Shown here: one piece after another, positions 48,521 through 62,048 of the stretch
Position numbering within the stretch: position 1 is the stretch's first letter
Layout of the letters: each line of letters starts with the position of its first letter
Source: Pyxicephalus adspersus
Taxonomy: Eukaryota; Chordata; Amphibia; Anura; Pyxicephalidae
DNA: 64,000 nucleotides
NCBI RefSeq assembly: GCF_032062135.1
Contig: NC_092858.1
Location: 123,824,982-123,888,981, forward strand
Direction: 5' to 3'
Notes under the pieces: generated by a model
The model's database searches: none
What the model was told of the DNA's origin: nothing
Seen by the model: only the letters and a program-made list of their open reading frames with translations
Position numbers and translations under genes: made by a program

Positions 48521-49560
48521 CACTGCGCCTAATTCTTACGGCTACGTGCCTCTCTTTCTTATAAGTGGGGAAAAGGTGGGGGGCCTAGGAAATTGCCCAG
48601 TCTACCCTGCTTTTAGTGTTGTTTCAGCAACCCATGTTTTCATAACTCTTTCAATTATCATTTTCTGCATACATAAAAATTTCTTGACCCACTATTACAA
48701 TTCTTTTAAACCTCAGGGAAGATTGCAAACTTATTTCACTTCTATGCAGTGCATGACAAGTAATTGTCATGCCTATAAATATTCAGCACAAACAAATATT
48801 ACATTTATATCATTTATGTAATAGTAAAATAGTTTTGTATTATCTGAAAATACTGTACATAATTAAGACTAACAATATAAAAATGTGGCCAATTCACCTC
48901 CATGGCCGTGTGCCATCTGGAATGTGTGTAAAACGTATGGCCCTACTGTTAAGTTAATGTAAGACATCACCAGTAATCCATACTGACATGTGGCATTAGG
49001 CTCAGAATAGCAACATTGCTTTGGCAAATACAAAACTAGAGGTCTTCTGCTTTAATTATTGGCCTGTCTAATCTAATCACAATCAGAGGCCTACCCCAGG
49101 TTATGATATGAGGAGAATACAGCTTTCATTCAACAGCAATTTTGAAAAAGTATTGTCTCATGTCTAGCACACATTCTTATCCACAAGATGGGGTCCGCCC
49201 CAGGAGGAAAGTGCTGTGCCTGTTCCATTGACACTTGTACATTGGATGTCAGCAAACCTGGCACGGAAATGAGGCAGCAAAATCATTTCTACATGCTCAA
49301 AACAAATAACTGTCTACAAAAAAAATAAACATAAAAATGTGAGCAGTTCATAAAAAAACTTACATTAAATTACAGTAAAATGAGTATGCAATAAAAATGT
49401 ATTTAACTTCTAAGGAACAAAATGAAAACATGGCTATGCCCACTATGCCCAACATTCAGTATAAGTCAGCAAAATGCATTGCACACATGAAACAAACGTG
49501 CAAATTCTAACAGTAGCCAAAGCCATAGCCTATGTAGCAAAACTTTCACTTGCCAGCATG
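48521..49560. other. No gene or recognised repeat
   Basis: AT-rich intronic DNA. Confidence 0.45.
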
Positions 49561-49562
49561 CT

Positions 49563-49972
49563 GCTCTCTGTGTAGAAACCATGATCTCTCTGCAGAGGTC
49601 TGGCATGTTCCCTGCTGAGTTAAACACTTAGCTCTGCAGTCAGTATGGCTATGTTCACAATCACTATGAGGCTGCAGTGTGTTTACCGCTTTCTCATACC
49701 AGCGATCCGCTGCCTTTGGGAGATGCTACATGTAGCTTCTCTCTGCGGCAGCTGTCAAATGTGCAAGCACTAGTTCCTTAATAACCACGGCTGTGATGCG
49801 AATGACTAAGCAAGGTGCCATCTGCCAGGAGCCCTGTGGGATTGCTTGATCCCAACGCAGATCTGAACCATAAAGTTCATGAATTCTTCTGATTGAAGAG
49901 CTTAATCTCTGTCCTGACTGAGCAGAGGGCTTGTCTGGCCTCTGCAGAGAGACCACTGCTCTCACACAAACA
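49563..49972. mobile_element. Long-TIR foldback element
   Basis: The left arm (ATGATCTCTCTGCAGAGGTC, then TGTTCCCTGCTGAGT and TTAGCTCTGCAGTCAG) matches the reverse complement of the right arm (GTGGTCTCTCTGCAGAGGCC, then AAGCCCTCTGCTCAGT and TTAAGCTCTTCAATCAG). The arms are roughly 80-100 bp with many mismatches. The centre is non-coding. The 79-residue minus frame at 49726 is incidental. Confidence 0.6.
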
Positions 49973-51765
49973 GCGATCCTCCTCTGGCCAGGCTTTTCAG
50001 CTCAAGCTCTCACCACTTCCTAAAGAAACCAAATAATAAAACTTTGCACACCTTTTATTTTAATGCACCTGGAATGTACTTAGTTGTTTTAAACTAAAGC
50101 TCCTTTCGGGTTTTTAAAAGTTTCTAATCCCAGTATTTATTTTCACATTCATGCATAATGAACAGTATCTTAGTTTTACATTTAATGCTACAGAGAACCT
50201 TTTTTTTTTGCTATAAAGAATTAATAAAAATCATATAATTACCATAATTATGAATATCATACAATCATTTTAGTTACTCATGTTAGTCAGCCCACACGTT
50301 AAATATTCACTATAAAATTGTAAATTGCAGGTTTTACATGTTAATAAATAACATCCTGACAACTGGTTCATATCAGAATACTACTTCTAATACAATTCAG
50401 CTCAAATGATAAAACCATCACTTCAGTAGAGTGTTGGCATCACAAAGGCAACCTTGGTTAATTCCCATATCACAGTGTATAGATTCAGCCTTCAGGCTTT
50501 GTGAAAACTTCATACGTTTTACAAATAATGAGTATATAAACTTGTAATGCTCAATTACTTGAGGAATTTATTCACTTTTATATTTTTTTTGGAATATATT
50601 TGATGGAAGTAACAATGTACATAAATAGAGATGCAGCAAATGGTCCTCTACCAACATAGAACAATATATAGTGTAGGGGAGTCCATTGTACAATGAATAC
50701 ATCTACTATACAGAACATCTGTCATGCACTTTTAATGTATCAACCCATTGCAACTGTTCTTATTTTACCAGGTCACCTTTTTCACCAGGGAGAAAGAGAC
50801 TTTTTCTGCTGATGGAAATATCCAAAATGTCTACAGGCAGTTGTTATGCATGAGTATGTGTGTGGGGGGAAGTAAGGGACCTTAATACTATTCCATTGTA
50901 AGAACTTATGTTGATGTGATACGGTGCCAACTCATTCAACTTGCAAACCTCCAACACCCTTGTTTTGCCCTTGTGACATACCATGTCACAATATCATACA
51001 ATTGGCATTAAAGCACAAATAATTTAACTTGTGTCTTATTTTCCATATTTCTATATTTAATTGACAAGCAATATGGATGGGAGCATTCAAATATGGTTGG
51101 TATCAACAAAGTTAGACCCCATGTGACTAGAACCAGTAAAATGCAAGTGCCAAATCCAGAAAAGTCCAAAACATTACCTTACAAAACTGGAAAACTCTCT
51201 ACAACCTGGCTATTGATTCCTGGGGGAATGTCATAAAATTATTACTTTAATGGCAAACAGTGCTACAAATACCTTTCATGCGGTTAATTTACTGTTGGAA
51301 TATATCCAGTTCACATAGCAAGTGAATTATACATCCTACAAGAAATATATCATATAGCTTAGTAAATGAGGTGATGCTCTGCTGACTTCAATTTAAAGGA
51401 TAACCACATTGTCCACCTTTAATTTCCATTTCCATTTAACTCTTTCACTGTTCCTTTGCTCTGGAGTATAGCTGATTACCACTATAATGAAGTAGGATGG
51501 TTACAAATTGTATTACTTTCTTTTATACAGCATTCGTTCAGACATTGTTCCTTCCAACAGAGTAAATGACATTTTGAAGTCAACATTAGGGACGTTCAAG
51601 TCAGGTTATCCAAATAGTACATCCAAATTAATGCTTTTTATTTTGTAAGAAGATCTCCCCACCAATAATTCCAGGGCATACACCCCCTTTTTAGTTTTTT
51701 ATTTATAAAAGGTGGGTACGGTATATTTTTAGTACTTATATACTTCTACTATTCAGGGGTAAGGA
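49973..51765. other. No gene or recognised repeat
   Basis: AT-rich intronic DNA. Confidence 0.45.
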
Positions 51766-52057
51766 TTCCCTCTCAAAATGCCATCCCCTTTCCAACAACA
51801 AAAGACTGGACAATGCATGAACGAGTGCTGTACATACAGTGCAATTCTGCTCTATGAAGGGGGAGAACATCGGAGCCGCACCCTGCTGTTCTCTCTCCCC
51901 TTCACTTTCTTTATGAACGTTTGCTGTCTGTGGATCCACCAGGACTGCCATCGGAACGAAGCATGACGAGCGCTGTGCACACGCCCGATTCTCGTCCGAT
52001 ATCAGCACTGAGGCAATTATCAGACAGGAATCATCTGACGTTTGTACATAGCCTAAG
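51766..52057. mobile_element. Hairpin MITE with GTACACAC ends, decayed copy
   Basis: It shares CCTTTCCAACAAC, GCATGAACGAGTGCTGTACA, TTCTGCTCTATG, a CTCTCTCCCCTTCACTTT block, GTGGATCCACCAGGAC and GACGTTTGTACATAGCCTAA with 54178-54513 and 1452-1766. The left terminus is degraded. The frames at 51736-52130 are incidental. Confidence 0.72.
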
Positions 52058-52922
52058 CGTGACATTCTTCCTAATTGCCAGCAATGTAGGAGGAAATCTT
52101 CCCATTCACCACCACTCTAATGTACTGTGAGCTGTGGATATAATATAGCAGTTCTCTGGGACCTAAATTTTTTTTTCATGGGTTCCTTTGTTTTAAAGAG
52201 GTCAAGAAATAAAGTTTTTTTTTGTTATCAAGGTATCTTCTTGCTGAATTTATATTTAATAACTGGTTGCTAAACATCTTACTGTGTAATTATTCACCCC
52301 TTTCTATTCTGTACAAAACTTTTTGTTGTTGTTTAATTTATCCTTTGTATTATTACTGATTGTATAAACACAATAAATACATTTTTTCTGAAGAAAAAAA
52401 TAGTTGCAAACAGGACAACATTGCATAGATTTTTTTAAATCTGCTTGATGGTGGTTTAGTAATATTTGATTTACTGAATTTCATTTTTTAGTAATAATCC
52501 CTTTTGTATGTTTGATGTAATACTGTAAATACCATTTTTTCTATGACCATTAAATTTTGTTTACAGCCTAGCAGGTTTACATTTCATCCACTTTTCCTAG
52601 TATTTGTTACAAATTTTGTGATTTCTTTGATGGGTGATCAAACTGTACATTGATGTTTTCTGAATAATTACAGCAACTGGATAATGCTGGAGTGAATAGA
52701 ATTGCTTTCTCATTTGCATTTGTTTTATTATTATTATTATTATTATTATTAAACTGACTGTATTCTTTTATAAGGCTCTTTGAACTGATAATTTATACAT
52801 TGCTGCAAGCCTTTGGGATTTTCAGTGTAAATTAACTTACTTTTTAAAGCGTGGGTTTAGCCGTATATCTTTCATTGTTATTGGTACTTAAAAATATTTA
52901 TCTTTAATGCATGTAATGTATT
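52058..52922. other. No gene; TTA microsatellite at 52725-52751
   Basis: A TTA trinucleotide run lies at 52725-52751. The rest is AT-rich. Confidence 0.5.
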
Positions 52923-52923
52923 A

Positions 52924-53260
52924 CAGGTGGTCCCTGGGATACATATGAGATAGGGGCTGTAGGTTTGTTCCTAACTTAAATTTGTATGTAAGTTGGAACA
53001 GGTACATTATTTTATTAAATTATAAATTATTTATTAATTGTGTTGTGTCAGTCACTGTGAGTTATTCACAAACAAAGCAAGAAAAAAAACTTTATGGAGC
53101 CTAGACATTCACTAACTTCTAGTGCAAGCTCTGCTTTGATATGCAAAAAGAAACAGCAAAGTTTGTCTTGGTCATTAAAGAGTACAAGAGGTTGCAGAAG
53201 AGCTCAGTCCTTAAGATCATCCACAATCTCAGCTTTGTTTAGCAAAAGCAAGCCACTCTT
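52924..53260. mobile_element. Tigger-like element sharing interior with 25.4 kb copy
   Basis: It begins CAGGTGGTCCCTGGGATACA after a TA, then TAGGTTTGTTCCTAACTTAA and TTTGTATGTAAGTTGGAACA, typical of a Tigger end. From 53112 to 53248 it matches the reverse complement of 25756-25890. No right terminal repeat is evident, so it is truncated or decayed. Confidence 0.7.
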
Positions 53261-54177
53261 TCAATATTAGTAGAAAAAAAATTCAGTTTGACTTGTCTTC
53301 TATCTGAGTTGTGTATCTCAAGAGAGATGGACAGAAATACAAACTATCAGACAGGTAAATAGACCAAACAATAAAGGAAATAACACAATGATGATTAACA
53401 TCACAAACCTAAAAAAAGGTGGTATTATTTTGCTAAATATATTTTTTTTTACGGTAATAATAGAGCCATTTGAATGACTATCATTGTAATGTCTTGTAAA
53501 GTCACTAATGTCTTCTCTTGGATAGTAAACTTTTATGGTTTTTAGTTTACAGAATCTTTTTCTGTAATGACTTCATAAAAATACTTTTACATTGTCACAT
53601 TCCAACAATAGGTTTGATTTTTTGCTAGCCTCCACAATTGCAATATTCCAGATATCGATGAGTCAGTCCATCCCACCCAAATGCCATATTTAGCAATTTT
53701 CAGCTGTAATTTGCCGTTTGTGCTTTTGTCTTCAATGAGAATGAAATCTATGGGGTTAATTTTAATTACAGTTTTCTGATCTGCACAGTAACAAAAGTAC
53801 ATCTTTTATATTGATATTGCTGTCAACCACATTTTGGTATCCAGCTTGATTTGAAATGCTATTCTAAAGACTTATTTTTTGTTAGAAAAAAAATTATACA
53901 TCTGAACTAGAATTATTTGCTAAATTTACTTTACTTTCATTACTTTCATTTGTTGTAAGACATACTAAAGTTTATTTCATCAGTGCAAAGTTAAAAGAGT
54001 CAGCTCCAGGATTTTGGCATACCTGGGATTTGTAGATTGTCTGTACAGCTCTCTTCTTTTATGTAGCAGCCAGGGGATGTATGAAGAGGAAACCTATGAT
54101 TATCAGCCGAGTTATAGGTATGAGTCATCTGGGGCTGTTATAATTACTTACAATATGGCGGCACCCAGCAGCAGTCT
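53261..54177. other. No gene or recognised repeat
   Basis: AT-rich sequence. The minus-strand frame at 53587-53802 contains no recognisable domain. Confidence 0.4.
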
Positions 54178-54513
54178 TAAGCTGCGTACACACTTCCAAT
54201 TTATGTCGTTGGAAAGGATCTTTCACGATCCTTTCCAACGACAAGGGAGTGCACGATGCATGAACGGTGCTGTACATACAGCACCGTTCATGCTCTATGG
54301 AGAGGGGAGGGGGAGAGCGACGGAGCGGCACCCTGCTGCGCGCTCTCCCCTTCACTTTCATTAGGATCGGCTGTCGTCCATCGTCCGTGGATCCGGCAGG
54401 TCGGTCGTCCGGACGATGGACGACACCGACTGTACACACGGCAGATTTTCGCCCGATAATTGGCCGATGCCGATTATCGGGCGATAAAAATCTGACGTGT
54501 GTACGTAGCTTTA
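54178..54513. mobile_element. Hairpin-rich MITE with GTACACAC ends, best copy
   Basis: The ends TAAGCTGCGTACACAC and GTGTGTACGTAGCTTTA are inverted. Three strong hairpins lie inside: 17-bp perfect arms at 54204-54220/54227-54243 (6-base loop); 17-bp perfect arms at 54258-54274/54277-54293 (2-base loop); and 15-bp perfect arms at 54373-54387/54410-54424. A CGATAATTGGCC...GATTATCGG pair follows. The perfect arms indicate a young copy relative to those at 1452 and 51766. Overlapping frames on both strands are by-products of GC-rich sequence. Confidence 0.85.
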
Positions 54514-56321
54514 GTTAATTTGGGAGTCAAAGGAAGGGATACTTTTTATCATATAATATAACGATTGTTTATAGAAATATTTTGTCATAGGCTCTTTTAA
54601 AAAGCTATGTAAATTATATCAACTTTACAAAATTATTGATCCTTTGACGTCTTTATATGCAGGCCTAATCCCATTGATGGTCAAAGGCTGGTTGAGTCTA
54701 TATATATTTATTTCTGGAAGCATACTTTAGATAGATAATGTTGATTTGGTGACACTAGAAACTACATTACCTGTTCACCTTCACAGAAGTAAATGACTTG
54801 ATAATAAAAATATATTTTGTTCATACCATAGACTTGTGAGCACCCTTATCATCAGGGGTACAAGCAGGTTCTTCTAAATAACTGATTATTCCTTGTTGGG
54901 GAACCCTACAAGGAGGTTTAGGTTTCAGGGCAACACTTACTATTTGCAACTTTTGGTAACAGATAGCAACTATAGCAAAGAACCATTTTTTCAGGAGAAC
55001 AAAATCTACTAAAAAGCAGAGGTCAAAGTGGCAGGATCCATACTTTTATCAAAGATGAAAGGTCAAAGAGGGTAGTCAACAAACAAAATGTTCCAGAGGA
55101 TATGATGGAGGAGGGGAGGAGGCAACAAGTAATAACTGGGTATTCAGAACAAACTATAAAAACCTCAAAGACCTAGAGGTCCAAATTTACAGAGCAGAAT
55201 ATTTATTTACTGCTGTGTTATTGTATAAGCGGATTGAAATCTGCATGAACTACAATACAGTAGATGGCAGGAGAATGAATTTATGGTACCCAGCTAATGA
55301 CCAACTCCAATGGGGAATTTACAAGTTGACATTACCCATTCTAACCACTTTAAAATAGTTTTTAATTCTAAAAAGCACATAACTTTAATAGTAGGGCTTA
55401 TAAATATATGGAAACATTTTCTAATATTTAAATTGTAACAGAATGGCTTGTTTTATTACCAAAAACATGGTATATGGCTTGATTATCAGGTCCCATGATC
55501 AGTCTTCATTTTTTAAATTGTATTAGTAGTCTTAATTATACTGGCAATCATAAATATAATCTTTCATTAAGTTCTAATATTTGCTATCACCGAAAAATAA
55601 TCATGCTGTCATAAAGATGATAGTATGAGTTCTTTCCTAACTCAATACATCTTCCCGAACATTTCGTTACTAAGCCATCAATGAATCCCCAAACATTTAC
55701 AAACAGAATTAAAATAAAAAATTAAATTACCGGTTAAAGTAGTTCTTTTTTTTATTACGCTAGTTCTTTCATTTAACCTTAGGAAGCTTGTGTTTTTAGC
55801 AGCTCAGCATCTGGGTGTAATTACATAAACGTTAATACAAGGCAGGTAGTTGTGAAGTACAAACTTAAAATGAAAGTTGCATTTGCATCTATATTCATGC
55901 ACAAAATTAATTTAAATCTTCAGGGAACTGTTACATATTCATGTAGAGCTTCTGGACCCATTTCACGGTGACATAGTCTGTATAGCTTTGCATAGCAATG
56001 TCTTTAAGGATTTCCTTCAAATTGGAAATTGAGGAAGAAAATGCATATTTCATTTGCACACTTCCACTTGATAAAGCAAATTAAAAAATGATTTTGAGAC
56101 ATAAATGAATATTTGAGAGCAGATTTTTTGATTACTTATATTTTTGAGAGATGTACTTGGATACATATCAAGTTGACCAGGTAGCTATGTAAAAATATCA
56201 ATGCAAGCTAAAGGTTTCCTTGTTGCAGGGCCAGGCAGCATTTACAAGACTGTGCCATAATAAATATTTGTATAGGTTAAGGTGGAGCTCCGGGCATAGA
56301 CATTTTGGTAAATTTAAAGGT
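54514..56321. other. No gene or recognised repeat
   Basis: AT-rich intronic DNA. Confidence 0.45.
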
Positions 56322-56633
56322 AAAAACACAGTTTGTCCCCTGCTCAGGTTCAAAATATTGTCTGATTGCCTTACTGTACTTTATTTCAATACGTTTAGGC
56401 TATTTAGAGTAGGAGCCCCCCTTCACCATTTACATTGCGCATGGCATTATATGAATTGCCCAGGAAGAGGGGTATAAAAACTACACAACCACTGGTGAGA
56501 AATGAGATCAGAACTGCAGATTTCATATCCAGAGTGGCTGGACGTACCACAGGAGCTGCACTTTCTGCCATAACATAAAGTAAAGCGATCAGACAATGCA
56601 CTACACCTGAGCATAGGTCAAATGTGTTTATAC
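56322..56633. mobile_element. Foldback MITE with about 60-bp inverted arms
   Basis: Left-arm text AACACAGTTTGTCCCCTGCT, CAGG, ATTGTCTGATTGCCTTACTG mirrors the right arm when reversed (AACACATTTGACCTATGCTC, AGG, ATTGTCTGATCGCTTTACTT). The arms differ by many substitutions. No coding content; frames on both strands here are incidental. Confidence 0.55.
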
Positions 56634-59192
56634 ATATACAGAATAACCAAAATGTATTTGTTTATTGTGGTCCTGGGAAACTTCATTATTATAATTACCG
56701 TTTGTTGGTGACTTCAAGTTAACAATGGCAATTCTTTGGGAGCTGCAAAAAGGGGATTCTCCTGTGCATATGTTTCCTTGGGACACATTCATTTTAGAAA
56801 ATAAAAAAAGAGTAAAAGAACCAAAAAACAATTACATGCAATATGAGCCTAGAAGAAATACAAAATACTGGCATTTAAAAAGTACTTCATTACATACACA
56901 TACATACATAGTAATTATGGTAAATTATTACAATGAGTTTTTCTAAATTAGTTAATAGGGCTAAAAGGTAAAATGTCAAAATAAAATTCTCTACTCACTA
57001 TATATAAATTTTAATCAATTTAGATAATTATATTGATATCAAACTATGAAGCATAGCAAAGAGAATGAAGAAAATAAATTAATTATTAAATACAGAGTAC
57101 ACATCAGCACTGAATGAAACCCTTAAACAGAAAATGGTACAAAAGTATATAACCGATGCTTATAATGAGTGTAGAATAAAACACATAGCTCTACAACTGT
57201 ACCCTGCATTGTGCTGGCTTTGGGACCCTATCAAAGGTTTTTTTTTTTGCTAGGCTTAGGACCAAGAAGCCAATGGAGCACAATAAAAACAAATGAAATT
57301 TTCTTTGCCAGAATTTAAGCCAGGAGGGTTTGGTGCTATGACCTGTCAAAGTTAAATGACTGTCCACTCTACATTCATGGAGCTCTCTGTGCTCCATTTA
57401 GCAACGAGAACTCCATGGGGGTATAGTTTAGGCTGTAAACTCTGCTGAGATCCTCTATGTAGTGCTTGCTTTGAAATACAAAGTCATTTATCAAAAAATG
57501 TGTTACAAGCACTGGTAATTTATAGGGATAAATACAGATGCTTACTACAGTGTGTGGATACATGTGTTCCCAGTGGCATACCTTTCAGATGAAAATGACT
57601 TCAAGCCCTGAAATATTTAGCATTTTTCCTCCTAGGACCTGGTATATGACAGCAACCATAAACTAGTAACATTTTGCTAGTTATTTAGGGTATTTCTGCT
57701 CTGCCATGAAAAAACACTTATATGGCACATAAAACACTCACAGGCAACATGAGCTTAGCACATTGAATGGAAGTGTTAAATACATTTATTCAGTTCCTGG
57801 TAGTATTGATTTTTTTTTATTAAGTATTTTGCAGGATTGTTCTTTTACTAGCTCTGTTATTCTAAAAATAAAAGTTTTGCTGTAACTCTTCAATAATGTT
57901 TAAGTAGAATGACCAGTGATCAATAACTATATTTACAGTTTTGTATAATGGAAGTAAAACTATACTAGCAATGGAATGGCTGCCGTTAGATATAGGTAAA
58001 GCACAACAATATGTGCATTATGACTTTTATTACAGGCATATTTTCAAAATTTAGTATAAAAAATGTTTACAACTTCTCTCATGTTTTTATTGCTATCTGT
58101 GTCCACAGTGGTGTCATTTTTCACCTTATGTCATTTTGCCCAGTCACTGGAACATCAAATGTACAGAAATTTCTGCAACAGATGCAGAAACAGCAATAAA
58201 AGCACATTTTATCAAGGCTTGGAAGCTATGTCAGGTTTTATTAATACTCCACAGTAAACACTGCTTACAAGCCTTTAACGAGTACCAAATTATATAATGA
58301 GACTTGTCCACACTCCTTGAACCTTTTTTTAATGATTACAGTGATGGAACCCCATAGTTTTAAAAAAGTTTCTTTATTCAGTCAAACAGAAAGGCTATGG
58401 ATTAATCAAATTTAATCTTCATCTCTAAAATTAGGTCCAGTAACTGGGAGGATTGATGGTATCCCTCTGTTTGTTGTGGTCAACAAAAATACTTTCCATG
58501 CTGGAATTATGAAGTGCAGCTACAGGTTTCACTGGTTTTTGTATCCTCACAATGGAGATTTCATTTAATCTTCTGCCCCATTGACACAATGTGATGCAAG
58601 GATAGTAGGATAGAAGAATACTTCCTCAGCTGGGACAGAGACAACTACATAAAACCTGACAGAAATTCTATTCTGTTCTATACAAATCATAACAGTTTTG
58701 GAGTAACGCTTTAAAAAAAGATTTTGTAATTTGGTAGCATTTCCAAGTTTCAAGTAAAGTGTTAAAGTAATCTGCATAAATACATTTATACGAGGTGCAT
58801 GTATTGTGTGATGAAGAATAAGGGAAAGTAAAGAAAGTGTGCTTCCATAGATCCATGTATGAAGGTTCTGAAATTTACACATGACACAGTTGTTGGACAC
58901 ACAACAGGGATAAGTGCGTCTATAGGATAATAGAAGATCACCTCTTTTTTGGTGCAACAGCAAAAGTTTGGATCTCAAGGTGAGGGTAGAAATTGCCTTT
59001 ATTACAGGACTTCCACAATAGAGGGTGTAAAAGGAGGGTCAACTAAATAGCCAATGACCCCTTTTACCCTGCCAGGTGTGAGATACAGAGCACTCAAAAC
59101 ACAAAACCATAAATAACATATAAAGACAGTTTCTTTCCCAAGTGACCCTACTTAAAGATTTCCTGCATAAGTTCCTTCAATATTATCAATAT
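56634..59192. other. No convincing gene; 137-codon minus frame at 58565-58978
   Basis: The minus-strand frame at 58565-58978 is the longest outside the SYT6 region that is not in a repeat. It is rich in Leu, Ser and Cys but resembles no family I know and lacks clear splice context. The rest is AT-rich. Confidence 0.35.
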
Positions 59193-59193
59193 A

Positions 59194-59327
59194 CAGGTAT
59201 TACCGAGTTAAGGACATCCGAAATATGGACAAATAATAAGTTGAGACAAACATCTGTCCTAATTGCATTTATAAAAATAATGTACTTGTTCCGACTTACA
59301 TACAAATTCAACTTAAGAACAAACCTG
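59194..59327. mobile_element. 134-bp Tigger-like MITE
   Basis: CAGGTATTACCGAGTTAAGG at the left and CAACTTAAGAACAAACCTG at the right are inverted repeats, each adjoining TA. The right half (GTACTTGTTCCGACTTACAT, ACAAATTCAACTTAAG) matches the reverse complement of 52961-53020. Non-coding. Confidence 0.75.
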
Positions 59328-62045
59328 TACATGTATAACAAAACCTTTATTCTCCACTAATACCCATTACTTTTAAGTTTATTTGATTGCTGTATTTTCT
59401 ATATCTGTAAAGCAACTGTCAAGTCAAATTCCTTGTGTTAACTTACTGTATGTGGTCTAAAACATTTTATTCTAATTATGATTGTGCTTTAGGTTTTAAA
59501 GGTCTGTAGATATGTATACAAACCCTGTGAATGTAACCAGTTACTTCTACATATTAGGAAGCATTCACTCATATTTAATGCATATGTTTTGGTTTCCTTT
59601 TGCAATGTGTAAACATTGAAATAAGGTTGTTTTTGTGTTTTAAATGCAGATAAGGTAAAAAGGTACATTTGCCAAACAACACAGCTGCTCCAAAGAGCCT
59701 ATACGCTTTTGCTGTTGGATGAAATAAGGCAGTGTGATTACAGGTATTTATCATTAAAAATGCATTTGCAAGCTGAAAAAAAGAAATGTGTATGTGTGCT
59801 TGCTTTCATTAAAGCCATCTCTTCATCTGAACATGTGGTACCACTGTGGTACCTTAAGTGAATTAGGGCTTTTAAGCTTTTTGGCTGTTTTTAAAGCACA
59901 CTGCATTTGGTATTGTTCCTGAATGTAATGCAAGCGTAAAATAGCTAATGGTAGATAACTCTCAAAACATTAGATTAGGTCTCTTTTTTATTGTATGTAC
60001 ATCAGTACTTAGCTGGCATACTTTGCCAAACATTGCAGTCCAAGCTTATCCACCTCTTCTGTTTTCTTGTAAATCCCTACTGACTAGTGTAACTGTCATC
60101 ATGGAAAAGCGGCATTTTTCTCTTATACATAAATGTCTGTGGATGAGAGCATGTGCCAGTAAAAACAGCCTAAAGCCTGAAAAGTGTTATATGCACATGT
60201 GCAGTTCTGAAGTCAGACGATTTGTCACTGGCTGATCTTCCCCTGGGTTATTTTACTCTGTTTCCACTTCCCTTCAATTCGTTTCAGGCTACAGCTGTTC
60301 CACTTTCTCCCACCTCCAATTGAATTCTGTATGGGATGGATTTATGTAGGAAATAGTAAGGGGTTTATATATGAAGTGCTATTGTAACGCTCAACATTAA
60401 ATACAAGTCAATGAACTCTTCTAATCAATCTTCAAACTTGGTCATGATTTAGTCATCATTCAAAAATGATAGTGACAAAATGTGCAAATCTCAGCAAATT
60501 AATAGATCGATTGCATTATCAAGTTTTGTGGTTACAAGGCCTTTTGGATTCTCAAGTTTTCTCAGTAAACCCAGTCCACAATAAGTAATGTCCCAGTATT
60601 TCCATATAAAACTGTAGGTGGTTATTTCTAATACTGGACAGTTAGTAAAAGTAGAGTTAGTAAAAGTAAGAGATGAGAGAAATAAGAGTTACCACCTTCT
60701 TTAAAAAAGTGCTGCTCAAGTCTCTATGATGTTGACTCCTCATTCTACCTAAGCCTGGGTTTACACACATCCACTACATAAAAAATCCTTTTGTTAATAA
60801 ATTCTAAACAGGCTGCCAAGCAAACTGCTGTCAGTGTGGCTTGCCAACAAAATGTATGGCAAAATAGCACACCAACACACGTAATGGGTGTAACTGCAAT
60901 GCCAAAGAGGGAACTTGGCCTAAATTATGTGCCACATGTCAGACCTAACCAGACTTAAAAAAATTCCTTTAGACATTCAATAAGCAAATTGTCTATAAAA
61001 GCCTGCTTCTCCCAAGAATCATTGACACCAATTTTTTTTTTCTAATAATATGGCTCATTTTTAGTCCCAATCATATCAAGACATTTTTACAGCACTGATC
61101 ATCAGAGAAGAAACCAGTGGCATTTATTGTGTAGTACACTACAAAGTCCTTATTATTATAGCTTATAGATTCAGTTCGCAAAGTTGTAACACATGAGGTA
61201 AGGGTCTTCATTTAGGCATTAGAGATTTTATAAGTAAAAAAAAAAACATGTCTGGGGCAACCCCGCCGGCATGGCTGGAATTTGGTTGTGTCAGGAGGGT
61301 TTAAGAGGCTGCTGTAGATATGTAAACACCTCTTGGTGTCCATATGTTTTGCCTACAACAGCTTGTTTTGTTCTTTCATAGTTTCTGGAATTTTCAAAGC
61401 AATTAAATTATACATGCGATGTGCAGGTTAATCACCATATTGGGCAGCACCAGCATTTCTTCTGCTTGTTAGTTTAAGTGCATTCCTTAGTGAGCCAGCA
61501 TTGTGCCCTACAACCAATGTAATCTGTAGAGCTAACAGCAATACAATGCTAGTCACTGGAGATTTAAAGCAATGTGTGATGTTTTTACAAAACAGCCTAA
61601 TGTGTTTTTAATGTCACTCATTAACATTCAGAGATCGCTGTTGATTCAGCAACTAATGTTTCTTTACACTTGGCAAAATTAATACCAAATAGCAGTAAAT
61701 TTCTGCCAATATTTTTTTGTTTTAATAAAGTGCCCTATTTTTTAATACAGAAGGATTCATAAATTGTAATAGTACAGCAACTAGTAGCAAACCATCAGAA
61801 TCCTGTTCTGGTCTAAATTTAGTGAATTGTAATTGGTTGCTCCGGGATGCTTTTCATAGGGATTAAGATTTGGCATTTAGGCTGAGTAACATTCTACACT
61901 TTAAGGAATTTATCTATACAGTAGTGTCAATGCAGGGCAAGGTGACAATGTCTTTGGAAAGGGACAACATGAATGTACTTATTCATACCTGTCAAGTTAT
62001 CCCAATTTTTAAACATTTCAAGGGTCCTCTCTGAGGTCTCCTGGG
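59328..62045. other. No gene or recognised repeat
   Basis: AT-rich. The 95-residue plus-strand frame at 59948 shows no domain. A short GC patch at 61255-61290 has no evident structure. Confidence 0.4.
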
Positions 62046-62048
62046 GAC

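Noticed and set aside
49726..49965. Candidate SYT6 exon 1 on the minus strand
   Set aside because: The frame lies inside a foldback element and lacks the cysteine pattern and donor expected for a SYT6 first exon.
54014..54518. Several overlapping frames on both strands
   Set aside because: They arise from the GC-rich hairpin MITE; none is protein-like across copies of the family.
58565..58978. 137-codon minus-strand frame
   Set aside because: It is long for this AT-rich background, but there is no recognised family, no splice context and no repeat-element partner; not called as a gene.
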